16,561 nt of DNA from CAYTWW01 sp043801855 (GTDB lineage Archaea > Nanobdellota > Nanobdellia > Woesearchaeales > GW2011-AR15): NCBI GenBank assembly GCA_043801855.1, contig JAZDLQ010000095.1:1-16561 (forward strand), given 5' to 3'. The notes beneath the pieces are model-generated. The model had not been told where the DNA came from. It saw only the letters and a list, made by a program, of their open reading frames with translations, and did not search any database. Positions 1 through 7,004 of the stretch are shown here, in pieces; within the stretch, counting starts at the first letter, position 1; every line of letters starts with the position of its first letter. A program made the position numbers and the translations under genes.

Positions 1-1
1 C

Positions 2-133
2 TTTGGTTCAAGAAGCACTTCAGGAGCACATACAATGGCAATGCTTCTTTCAGTTATTCAAACATTAAGGTTGAATAACTGTAATTTACTTGATGGTTTG
101 AAACAAATAGCATGTAACACTTCAGGATACTGA
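2..133 (+). CDS. C-terminal fragment of an IS66-like transposase (cut by window edge)
   Basis: This is an open frame entering from the left edge and ending at TGA 131-133, giving 43 residues. It contains FGSRSTSGAHTMAMLLSVIQ followed by a TxRxNxxNxLxxLKxI pattern. That resembles the extreme C-terminus of IS66-type DDE transposases, where an 'FRS..GA' motif precedes a helix with 'S.i.T...n..n.l..L..i'. The match is from memory and over a short stretch. The start and catalytic residues lie outside the window, so whether the element is intact cannot be judged. It places a mobile element about 110 bp upstream of the methyltransferase gene. Confidence 0.55.
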   Translation, partial: FGSRSTSGAHTMAMLLSVIQTLRLNNCNLLDGLKQIACNTSGY

Positions 134-136
134 AGT
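119..136. repeat. Perfect 7-bp inverted repeat over the transposase stop codon
   Basis: ACTTCAG (119-125) and CTGAAGT (130-136) form a perfect stem with a GATA loop that spans the end of the transposase frame. It could be part of the element's end or a small RNA hairpin at the transcript's 3' end. No T-tract follows it closely enough to call a terminator. Confidence 0.4.
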
Positions 137-155
137 ATTACTCTAAATAAATATA

Positions 156-166
156 TTTATAAATAA
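156..166 (+). promoter_or_regulatory. Putative TATA box of the 1005-aa methyltransferase gene
   Basis: TTTATAAATAA lies 89 nt before the ATG at 245. Archaeal initiation about 25 nt downstream would fall near 181-185, giving a leader of roughly 60 nt. The core TTTATAAAT is identical to the element at 4305-4313 upstream of the radical SAM gene. Confidence 0.5.
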
Positions 167-175
167 CAATTTTTA

Positions 176-189
176 TTACTATTTAGTAA
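176..189. promoter_or_regulatory. Candidate operator palindrome at the methyltransferase promoter
   Basis: TTACTATTTAGTAA is an inverted repeat with perfect 6-bp arms around a 2-bp centre. It overlaps the transcription start predicted from the TATA box at 156-166. It shares the YTAC-N6-GTAR form and 14-bp length with the palindrome at 4341-4354 near the radical SAM promoter. Further TTAC/GTA half-sites with 8-bp spacing follow (TTAC 208-211 with GTA 220-222, and TTAC 215-218 with GTA 227-229). The neighbouring double Lrp/AsnC protein is the natural candidate binder; this is inference. Confidence 0.4.
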
Positions 190-194
190 TAATC

Positions 195-239
195 ATGAAA
201 AACGTAATTACTGTTTACGGTACTAAGTATTTTGTTTAA
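195..239 (+). other. Possible 14-codon upstream ORF or leader peptide
   Basis: ATG at 195 to TAA at 237-239 encodes MKNVITVYGTKYFV and ends 5 nt before the ATG of the large methyltransferase. It follows the palindrome directly and would lie in the predicted leader. It has no visible Shine-Dalgarno, and neither does the downstream gene, so translational coupling is possible. ORFs this short arise often by chance in AT-rich DNA, so this is only a candidate. Confidence 0.2.
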
Positions 240-244
240 TTAAA

Positions 245-3200
245 ATGGCAGCAACCACATTAGAGGGAGCAGTATTTCAACTTGAGCATGCTATAAATAC
301 TAATACCCTTGTTCAAGAAATAGTTAAAATATCTGATGATGGCACTTGGTCATTAGATACGTGTCTGTTAGAAAATAGAATAAGTTATCAAGAAATTTCA
401 TTTGAATCCCATTACTATAGTTTGTTAGTTCAACGGGCAAGATTTCCCAAAACGAGGAGGAAAAGACCTGACATTTGCAGCCTAAAATCCGATTTTTCAT
501 TGATTACAAGAGCAAAAAGAGCATTATCATTAAATGCAGATGAATATGCTTATCTTGCAAAGCTATATGGAAAATTAATTGTTGACAATTTTATTGGCGA
601 TAGCTTTCCAAGAGATCTAAACATTGAAGAAAATCCTTATGTACTTTTAAGATATCATTTAGAGAGTACTTTGAGATTTTTGGAGGCAATGCCAAACATC
701 CCAAATAGGATAGGATTACTTAATCAAGTGTTAGCTCTTTCTTATTCTCCTACAAAATTAGAGCGAGTAAGGATAAATTATTTTTTGTTAGGTCCTAATA
801 CTAAACTGCTTAACAGCTTAACTGACTTATTCAAAAACTTAGAAGGATTTCAAAGATATATTTCTCCGATAGTATATTCATTTGGTTCTTTAAGTTATAG
901 TATGCTAACTGAAGGCAATAATCCGCAAATTTTATTATTAGGAAAATACATTGACAATTGCCTTTTAGATTTTTTGAGAGTAAGAACAGATGAGTCCAGA
1001 CTTGATTTTGTACTTAATTATAATAAGTTAGTCCAAAAAAGATATGCTCAGGATAGATCTTCTGCTCTTTTATTGCTGGAAAAAACAGCCTTTAATAATA
1101 TTTATAATTCAGGTGTTTCCCTAAATAGTGTTTCCTGGTTGTTATCAAGAGGAAGAGGCATAGATTCTGCTTTAAAAATCACTCTATCTGGCTCAGAATT
1201 TTATTCCAGAACAAAGGACATTATTTACAAAAGATTCCGTGAAGCAAGCGGTATTATTGATACTCAGCCAATTAAAGAAGTATGCAACATGGACGAATTT
1301 TTGGTAAAAAGATTTGTATTGCAAAATCTTGTTTCAATAACAACTGGTGGCAAAAACCCAAGAATCTCTATGGAGAAAACAAAGTTGTTTACGTCACTTG
1401 GCTCAAAAGCATATATGTTTGGCTTAAAGTCCCTTCTTAAGAAAGAAGATAGCAAATATTATCATTATGAAGGCAGGTACAGCGTTATTCTTGAAGGTAA
1501 ATTTGAAGGAGAAGGAGATACTGTTCTTAGATATTTGAATTTGGCAAACAACTTACTTGAAAAATATACTTTTGAGTCACATGCCGAACCTGCTGGTGCT
1601 GTTACAATGCAATTTGATAAGCTGGAAAAGATATTTGTATTGCTTGAAAGATACGATGGTGCTCAAGCACAATTATATAACAGAATATATGATTCGCTCT
1701 ATAATTCACTGGAAAAGATAAGCGAAAGTAGCAGTACACAAGGATTTAAATTAGATGAAAAGGTGGATATTTATCTTGACAAAGTATTACTTCTTCTTAA
1801 TAATAGCAATATACTTTCCAAGCCAGATGAACTTGATTCTATTTTTGAAACATTAAAAGATGCTATTCTCTCTGGCAGAAACAAAAATGAAGCAAGGAGG
1901 ACAATAGAATATTTTTCTGAAATGCTTTTGACAGACAGCGAACTTAGAGAAGCCGGCTATCCTCCTTCGGGTATTAAAAAATTGCTTGAGCTTGCCATTG
2001 CGTGGTCCCAGGTTGATTACCACAGTGCAGTTAATGTATCTTGGTTAAGTAATGTAGCTGACGAGACGAAAAAGAAAAGCGGATTGAGGAACTTGCTTTG
2101 GAGTCAATATAAGCAGCAATCAAGTGTTACACCAGGACAAAGAAGATTTACATTAAATAATTGCAGCTATACTTTCAGAAGAGCTTCCACTCAGCTGTAT
2201 AGTAAAGCAACATATGGCCTACCTGAATTTTACAGGGTTTTGCCAAATGAAGCTCTTCTTAGGAGTAATTTATTAGAATCTTATGCGGATATGCTTTTAC
2301 CTGAAAACGAGAAAACAGCGCTTAGGTTTACTCTTTTAGGAGGTGGCAATACTAATTGCGAAAGAGAATTTATTGAAGGTGTTGTTAAAAATTATATTGA
2401 TAAATATGGATCTTCTCCAAGGATAATTGTAAATACAATTGATTCAAGCCCAGGCATGAATGGAAGCTCACAAGGAAATTCTGATTTCATAAAATATAAG
2501 GATAGGTTAATTGCTATTGAATATAACATAATTGAAAATGATTTTGTAAGAGAAGATATCTGGAAATTGACAAGCTCAGTACAGGGCAATCTTGCTTCAG
2601 GAGAAGTGGCTGATTATGTTTTGTTCCTGAATAGTTCCATAAGCAATTCTCCAATGGATATAAAAAAGAAATTGCTTGAAAATATCATGAGAATGCGTCA
2701 ACAAAAAAATGGAAAAAACTTCTTTGCAGTCATAGGTGCAGCGTTAAATCCTGAGATGGAATGCCCCGGCTACTTGACAACGTATAATGATCCGAGAGGA
2801 GCACATCGTGATTTTATTACTTATCCTCTTTATGCTGCCGGCCTTGATACAACTTGCCTGAATTACCAAACAACTTTCAACCAGGCAAATTCCGCTTGCC
2901 TGGACCAATCTGGCCAAGCGCAGGTTTCAGGTGGAGAAAGCGCATACGAATTTAATTCAGTTGTTTCAAGAGAGTTTCAATTTAAGTATTATGACTTTGA
3001 GGCAGGTGAAGAAAGAGTCATGGACTTTTCTCCTGGAGATACTTTTTATCTGAACAGGTCAGGAAGAATGACTGCTAGCCAATTTAATAATCTGTTGGCA
3101 AATCAATGTAATGGAAATTTTAGTCTACTTTGCTTAATGCCAATAAGTCCATCAGGAAGTGTTGTTGAGTATAATTCTGTACAATCAAATCCTTCGGAAT

Positions 3201-3262
3201 ATATAAAACTTAAACCTGATGAAAGCAAAGGAAGTGTTCATGGCCTGGCAATTATCAAATGA
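245..3262 (+). CDS. Large protein with a C-terminal EgtD-like SAM methyltransferase domain
   Basis: Residues ~640-1005 follow the landmark order of histidine-specific (EgtD/DUF2260-type) methyltransferases. Those landmarks are a Gly-Leu-Pro-Glu-Phe-Tyr segment (658-663) preceding a conserved Glu (E669); a glycine-rich SAM loop LLGGGNTN (697-704); NTIDSS (730-735), matching the usual 'vDiS' ribose-binding strand; LFLNSSISN (793-801), matching 'LFLGSSIGN'; TYNDPRGAHRDF (846-857), matching 'AYnDp.GvtaaFn'; and FSPGDTFYLNRSGRM (928-942), matching the 'f..GE.i.tE.S.Ky' segment. By this memory-based alignment the acidic residue before the glycine loop is Leu697, and the Glu that contacts substrate imidazole in EgtD is Asn937, so histidine is an unlikely substrate. 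EgtD proteins are about 320 aa. The ~620-residue N-terminal part is mostly predicted helical, soluble (no TM segment or signal peptide), and not recognised. The frame is intact. The ATG at 245 has no clear Shine-Dalgarno. The gene has its own TATA box and palindrome and converges on the Lrp gene with 14 bp between stops. Confidence 0.65.
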   Translation: MAATTLEGAVFQLEHAINTNTLVQEIVKISDDGTWSLDTCLLENRISYQEISFESHYYSLLVQRARFPKTRRKRPDICSLKSDFSLITRAKRALSLNADEYAYLAKLYGKLIVDNFIGDSFPRDLNIEENPYVLLRYHLESTLRFLEAMPNIPNRIGLLNQVLALSYSPTKLERVRINYFLLGPNTKLLNSLTDLFKNLEGFQRYISPIVYSFGSLSYSMLTEGNNPQILLLGKYIDNCLLDFLRVRTDESRLDFVLNYNKLVQKRYAQDRSSALLLLEKTAFNNIYNSGVSLNSVSWLLSRGRGIDSALKITLSGSEFYSRTKDIIYKRFREASGIIDTQPIKEVCNMDEFLVKRFVLQNLVSITTGGKNPRISMEKTKLFTSLGSKAYMFGLKSLLKKEDSKYYHYEGRYSVILEGKFEGEGDTVLRYLNLANNLLEKYTFESHAEPAGAVTMQFDKLEKIFVLLERYDGAQAQLYNRIYDSLYNSLEKISESSSTQGFKLDEKVDIYLDKVLLLLNNSNILSKPDELDSIFETLKDAILSGRNKNEARRTIEYFSEMLLTDSELREAGYPPSGIKKLLELAIAWSQVDYHSAVNVSWLSNVADETKKKSGLRNLLWSQYKQQSSVTPGQRRFTLNNCSYTFRRASTQLYSKATYGLPEFYRVLPNEALLRSNLLESYADMLLPENEKTALRFTLLGGGNTNCEREFIEGVVKNYIDKYGSSPRIIVNTIDSSPGMNGSSQGNSDFIKYKDRLIAIEYNIIENDFVREDIWKLTSSVQGNLASGEVADYVLFLNSSISNSPMDIKKKLLENIMRMRQQKNGKNFFAVIGAALNPEMECPGYLTTYNDPRGAHRDFITYPLYAAGLDTTCLNYQTTFNQANSACLDQSGQAQVSGGESAYEFNSVVSREFQFKYYDFEAGEERVMDFSPGDTFYLNRSGRMTASQFNNLLANQCNGNFSLLCLMPISPSGSVVEYNSVQSNPSEYIKLKPDESKGSVHGLAIIK

Positions 3263-3276
3263 TCATAACTTAAGTA

Positions 3277-4248
3277 TCAATAAGTTGGCATATACCTAAT
3301 TGAATACACATCATAGATTAGTTCAGCCTGATAATGCCTGATTATATTTGAATTTTTTTTTTTAATGTTATCCATTACTTTATGAAAATAATTATGTGAT
3401 TCTACTATAACATCAAATTCTAAGTCGGATTCACTTATTGCTTTTGTGATGTATAAGGTATTTGGGTGCTGCTGTAAAAATTTTATTAAATGATTCTTGT
3501 CATTTTTTGCATATCTTTGCAAGTGGAGGAAAACATGATAGTTGTGATACCCAATAGCCTTGTGGTCGAAAAAAGTTCTGTATTCCAGAATATATCTTTT
3601 ATTTTCAAGTTTTCTTATTCTTGAAAGCACGTTTTTTGAAGAAATATTAAGAATGCGTGAGATTTCAATTATAGGTATTCTTGCGTTATCTCCTAAAAGT
3701 TTTAGTATCTCCAAATCTACCTTATGAATATATTCTAAATCAGGTTCTCCCCCAAGAACAGAATAACTATTATCTTTCTTTTTATGAAGATATTTTGATT
3801 TCAGATGATAAACCTCGGCGGCAATTGATGCTTCTTTGTCAAGAAGGAATTCATTAAATCGTTCAATAATGCTAGTATAAACCTCATAAAGCACTGATAC
3901 GCTTTTTACGAGAAGCACAATCACATTATCCCAGTAACCCTCTTGGCAGCCAAACCAGCCAACCTGGCTTATTTTTCTGATATAATCATATAGCTCCTTT
4001 TCTTTTTGAGCAGAAAGATTTTGTGTTTTTAAAAAAATCCTGCAATAAAGATACCCAAGTTTTGAAGTATTTAATACAGTGTAATATCCCTTTATAACTC
4101 CTTTTTTTTCCAGATTTTTAATGCGGTAATCAACTACTTGTTTAGACAAGCCAACTCTTTTTGCTATGCTTCCGAATGACTGTCTAGAATCAATGTCAAG
4201 CTCATATAATATGGATTTGTCTTTTTTATCAAGTTTTATTTCTATCAT
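3277..4248 (-). CDS. Tandem-duplicated Lrp/AsnC-family transcriptional regulator
   Basis: Two Lrp/AsnC units are fused in 323 residues. Unit 1 has a winged helix-turn-helix (about 5-58: LDKKDKSILYELDIDSRQSF, then SIAKRVGLSKQVVDYRIKNL) with a following alpha/beta region to about 150. Unit 2 has a second HTH (about 175-232, starting VDLEILKLLGDNARI, recognition region ISSKNVLSRIRKLE) and a second alpha/beta region to the C-terminus. Single Lrp proteins are about 150 aa and dimerise, so one chain here may act as a pre-formed dimer. It is divergent from the radical SAM gene and convergent with the methyltransferase gene, and candidate palindromes sit at both promoters, so it may act as the local regulator. 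The start is ATG at 4248; a TATA element 25 nt upstream implies a leaderless transcript. The ligand is unknown. Confidence 0.85.
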   Translation of the reverse strand: MIEIKLDKKDKSILYELDIDSRQSFGSIAKRVGLSKQVVDYRIKNLEKKGVIKGYYTVLNTSKLGYLYCRIFLKTQNLSAQKEKELYDYIRKISQVGWFGCQEGYWDNVIVLLVKSVSVLYEVYTSIIERFNEFLLDKEASIAAEVYHLKSKYLHKKKDNSYSVLGGEPDLEYIHKVDLEILKLLGDNARIPIIEISRILNISSKNVLSRIRKLENKRYILEYRTFFDHKAIGYHNYHVFLHLQRYAKNDKNHLIKFLQQHPNTLYITKAISESDLEFDVIVESHNYFHKVMDNIKKKNSNIIRHYQAELIYDVYSIRYMPTY

Positions 4249-4265
4249 ATTTGTCTTTAAGTACT

Positions 4266-4280
4266 TTTTATATTTATATT
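4266..4280 (-). promoter_or_regulatory. TATA box for the Lrp gene (minus strand)
   Basis: An AT-only run reading AATATAAATATAAAA on the minus strand is centred about 25 nt before the ATG at 4248, the spacing expected for a leaderless archaeal mRNA. Confidence 0.45.
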
Positions 4281-4304
4281 TTTCCTATTTGACAAAAAAA
4301 ACAG

Positions 4305-4313
4305 TTTATAAAT
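4305..4313 (+). promoter_or_regulatory. TATA box for the radical SAM gene
   Basis: TTTATAAAT lies 100 nt before the ATG at 4405. Initiation would fall near 4330-4335, leaving a leader of about 70 nt that contains the 4341-4354 palindrome. The nonamer is also found at the methyltransferase promoter (156-164). Confidence 0.5.
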
Positions 4314-4323
4314 TATTAAACAA

Positions 4324-4354
4324 GTAGCTAATTCTAATTTCTACTTTAATGTAG
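4324..4354. promoter_or_regulatory. Candidate Lrp-type operator between divergent Lrp and radical SAM genes
   Basis: CTACTTTAATGTAG (4341-4354) is a 12/14 palindrome with CTAC/GTAG ends. A further GTAG at 4324-4327 forms a second inverted pair with the CTAC at 4341-4344 (13-bp spacing). The array covers and follows the predicted start site of the radical SAM transcript. Short A/T-centred palindromes of 13-15 bp are typical of Lrp-family operators. Binding by the adjacent regulator is inferred. Confidence 0.4.
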
Positions 4355-4404
4355 TAAAATTAGTTTGAAATATCAGAATAAATATAAGAAAAAGGATTTT
4401 CAAA

Positions 4405-5373
4405 ATGACTCTAATAGATTCACAAAAACCTATACCTTATGTAGGATTCCCAATTATTGCTGCATGTGGCTTTAATTGCATGTATTGCCTAGATGGAGGT
4501 GAAGCCTCAGTAAGTACTGTAAAAGTGCTTGATGTTGCAACACTTGAAGAAAGAGTAACGCAATGTATGGAAGCAGGAATAACACGATTTAGGATTACCG
4601 GAGGCGAGCCTTTACTTCATCCAAAGATTAAACAAATATTGGAATTTTTGTCTTTATTGCCGGATAATATTAAGAGAGATATCAACACAGCTGGTTATTG
4701 GATTACGAGAATGGCCAGAATTATCGAAGAACACTCCAAAGGTATAAAATATACAGTAAGCCTGGATTCACTTAATGAACATACTTTTAATTCAATATCT
4801 GGAACAGATAGATATTACAGAAGCACATTAGACGGCATTGAATTTCTAGCATCAAAAGGACTATTAACGCGATTAAATATGATGGCACTTCCCTGTAATG
4901 TTAATGAAGTAAATGCTATTATTGAATATTGCAGAACGTTAGGCTGTGGTTTAAAAATTTCTGAAACTGCACCTGTTTTAAAACCTAGAAAAGATTTTGA
5001 GTCACATTATCAATCTGTTGCTCCAATAGAAGAATCTCTGGCTCAAAGAGCTTCAAGAAATTATGTTTTGCCATATGCGCGGGATTTTGGAATACCAACA
5101 AGGGTTTATGAAGTTGATGGTGTTTCTGTCATTGTCAAAGGTGAGTCCAAAGGAGCTAGATTTAACATTGAAGGAGTTTGTGGTGCTTGTGATTATGCTC
5201 CTTGGAAATCAGGGTTATGCAGAGAAGGACTATATTTTATTAGCGCACTTGCAGATGGTGGTTTATCTGGCTGTAGATTTAATGGATGTTATATAGAACC
5301 TGCAGATTTTCCTGGTTCTCTTAGAAAAATGATAAACACTTTACAAAATACAACTTTAATGGAATTTATATAG
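4405..5373 (+). CDS. MoaA-like radical SAM enzyme with C-terminal auxiliary Fe-S motif (not canonical MoaA)
   Basis: The 322-residue protein has the radical SAM CxxxCxxC motif at C21/C25/C28 and the SAM-binding RITGGEP at 63-69. MoaA-like core elements follow: NTAG, VSLDS, then a Gly-Leu-Leu-Thr-Arg-Leu-Asn strand. The C-terminus has a CxxC at C259/C262 and further cysteines at C272, C290 and C295, consistent with a second 4Fe-4S cluster like that of MoaA. Two MoaA hallmarks are absent: the Arg-rich 'CNRxRxT' GTP-binding segment (here CGACDYAPWK) and the C-terminal Gly-Gly (here LMEFI). No other molybdopterin genes are nearby. I therefore read it as a MoaA/SPASM-like enzyme acting on an unknown substrate. 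AAGGA at 4392-4396 is a Shine-Dalgarno 8 nt before ATG 4405. It is divergent from the Lrp gene and shares promoter features with the methyltransferase gene. Confidence 0.8.
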   Translation: MTLIDSQKPIPYVGFPIIAACGFNCMYCLDGGEASVSTVKVLDVATLEERVTQCMEAGITRFRITGGEPLLHPKIKQILEFLSLLPDNIKRDINTAGYWITRMARIIEEHSKGIKYTVSLDSLNEHTFNSISGTDRYYRSTLDGIEFLASKGLLTRLNMMALPCNVNEVNAIIEYCRTLGCGLKISETAPVLKPRKDFESHYQSVAPIEESLAQRASRNYVLPYARDFGIPTRVYEVDGVSVIVKGESKGARFNIEGVCGACDYAPWKSGLCREGLYFISALADGGLSGCRFNGCYIEPADFPGSLRKMINTLQNTTLMEFI

Positions 5374-5381
5374 TTTTTTTT
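5374..5381 (+). terminator. T-tract terminator after the radical SAM gene
   Basis: A run of eight T directly after the TAG stop (5371-5373) fits archaeal intrinsic termination at U-tracts. It separates this gene from the pilus-type operon, whose promoter follows within about 10 nt. Confidence 0.4.
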
Positions 5382-5390
5382 ATCGAAACC

Positions 5391-5400
5391 ATTAAATACT
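5391..5400 (+). promoter_or_regulatory. TATA-like element of the ATPase operon
   Basis: ATTAAATACT lies about 45 nt before ATG 5439, so the start site would be near 5417 with a leader of about 20 nt. GGGG at 5429-5432, 6 nt before the ATG, is a reasonable Shine-Dalgarno core, in keeping with a leadered mRNA. Confidence 0.4.
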
Positions 5401-5438
5401 TATGTTATTCTATTTTACTAATAAAAAAGGGGTAAATT

Positions 5439-6995
5439 ATGGCAGATTATGACACTATATTCCAGATTGATACTCGTCCTACGATTGTTGATTTTCCGGA
5501 CCAGAAAGACAGGACAGCAATTAATATTAGGTACCCTTTAATTAAGCCATATGCATATGCCCACATTTACTGGAACACAAAGGAAAATGAGCTGATTTAT
5601 TCTATTGAGGAGCCGACGCTATCCCCTTCTGAAAAAGAGATACTGCGGCTTGTTTTACTTGCCCTTGAGGAAATGATTAATATAAGCTATTCAGGCACCT
5701 CAAAACTAAATATGGTTATTAATTATCTTGAAAAAAATGTCCAAGCAATTCTTATTGAGCTTGGAACAACTGTTTCAAAAGAGACTTATCTTAAGCTCAT
5801 GTATTATATTTTCAGAAATTCTATCGGGTTAAACAGAATTGAGCCAGTGCTTAATGATTTTTATGTGGAAGATATTGAGTGCAATGGAATTAGCTTTCCG
5901 CTTTACATAGTTCACCGTAAATATGAAAACCTAAAATCAAATATTATTTATTCAGATATGCAGGAGCTTACTGACTTTGTTGAAAAGCTTGCCCAGAAAA
6001 CAGGAAGATATGTTTCTTTTGCAAAGCCTCTTCTTGACGGAACGCTGCCTGACGGTAGCAGGATTAATGCGACGTATACTCAAGATATTACAACAAGAGG
6101 CCCAACATTTACAATAAGAAAATTCACTAAAGACCCTTTCACTCCAATACATCTGATAAACGCTAATACCGGAACACCTGAACTTTTTGCATACATTTGG
6201 CTTGCGATAGAGCATAAGAAAAATTTTATGATTGTTGGAGAAACAGCGTCAGGAAAAACAACTTTTCTAAACAGTATCCTTTCATTTATCCCACCTGAGG
6301 CAAGGGTCTGCTCAATAGAAGATACAAGAGAGCTTAACCTGTCGCATGATAACTGGATGCCGTCTGTTTCAAGAACAGGGTATGGAATACCAAACCTGCT
6401 TGGAAAAGAATATGGTGAAATAACTTTATTTGATTTACTAAGAGAAAGCTTTAGGCAAAATCCGGATTATGTAATTGTCGGAGAAATAAGAGGAAAAGAA
6501 GCCTATGTGCTTTTTCAGGGAATGGCATCAGGCCACGCTTCATTTGGAACTTTTCACGCAGGTTCAGTTGAGACTCTTGTTAGAAGGCTTGAAACTCCTC
6601 CTATTAACCTTTCATCAAGCCTGATTGAATCACTGGATGTTTGCTGCGTAATGACTCATATTAAGGAATATGATAAGAATTTCAGAAGGCTAAAGCAACT
6701 TGCTGAAATTCAAAGTAAGCTTAAAGAAATAGGAAAAGTAGAATATACCGTGCCTTTTGAATGGGATCCTGTAACTGACAAGCTTATGCAAAAACCTGAA
6801 ATGAAGCTTCTTGATAAAATCAGTAAAAATACAGGAGTTCCTGTTGAAACCTTAAAAGAAGAGTTGCGCATAAGATCAGACCTTTTGCGAAAAATGGCGC
6901 TTCGCAAGATGTCGGACTTCAAGGAAATTAATGAGATAATTAAAAATTATTATCTTAATAAATTTAAGGTTCTTGAACAGTTCAACCTGAAATAA
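5439..6995 (+). CDS. Type II/IV secretion-family ATPase (archaeal pilus/archaellum type)
   Basis: This 518-aa soluble hexameric-type ATPase powers assembly of type IV pilus-like filaments at the cytoplasmic membrane. Visible motifs are Walker A GETASGKT (267-274), the Asp box IEDTREL (293-299), Walker B VIVGEIRG (345-352) and the His box GHASFGTFHAG (365-375). An N-terminal domain of ~250 residues carries the FlaI/TadA-like stretch LAQKTGRYVSFAKPLLDGTLPDGSRINAT before the core. The length and order match archaeal FlaI/PilB homologues. It is followed by a 73-aa protein and a T2SSF membrane protein in the same direction, the usual ATPase/platform pairing. No prepilin, archaellin or prepilin peptidase is in the window, so whether it builds an adhesive pilus, an archaellum-like filament or a secretion device is open. 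Confidence 0.9.
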   Translation: MADYDTIFQIDTRPTIVDFPDQKDRTAINIRYPLIKPYAYAHIYWNTKENELIYSIEEPTLSPSEKEILRLVLLALEEMINISYSGTSKLNMVINYLEKNVQAILIELGTTVSKETYLKLMYYIFRNSIGLNRIEPVLNDFYVEDIECNGISFPLYIVHRKYENLKSNIIYSDMQELTDFVEKLAQKTGRYVSFAKPLLDGTLPDGSRINATYTQDITTRGPTFTIRKFTKDPFTPIHLINANTGTPELFAYIWLAIEHKKNFMIVGETASGKTTFLNSILSFIPPEARVCSIEDTRELNLSHDNWMPSVSRTGYGIPNLLGKEYGEITLFDLLRESFRQNPDYVIVGEIRGKEAYVLFQGMASGHASFGTFHAGSVETLVRRLETPPINLSSSLIESLDVCCVMTHIKEYDKNFRRLKQLAEIQSKLKEIGKVEYTVPFEWDPVTDKLMQKPEMKLLDKISKNTGVPVETLKEELRIRSDLLRKMALRKMSDFKEINEIIKNYYLNKFKVLEQFNLK

Positions 6996-7004
6996 GTGTA
7001 ATGT

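Noticed and set aside
16..127. Direct repeat CACTTCAGGA at 16-25 and 118-127
   Set aside because: Both copies lie inside the transposase coding frame, and a single 10-bp repeat over 100 bp of AT-rich DNA is weak evidence. No element boundary fits it.
138..141. TTAC after the transposase stop as the right end of an IS66 element
   Set aside because: IS66 ends typically read GTAA.../...TTAC, but four bases without the other end or an 8-bp target duplication prove nothing.
4258..4267. AAGTACTT palindrome (4259-4266) before the Lrp start as an autoregulatory operator
   Set aside because: It is only 8 bp and does not share the YTAC-N6-GTAR form of the other two sites.
4405..5373. Naming the radical SAM gene moaA
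   Set aside because: The CNRxR GTP-site segment and terminal Gly-Gly are absent and no other cofactor genes are nearby, so the symbol would mislead.
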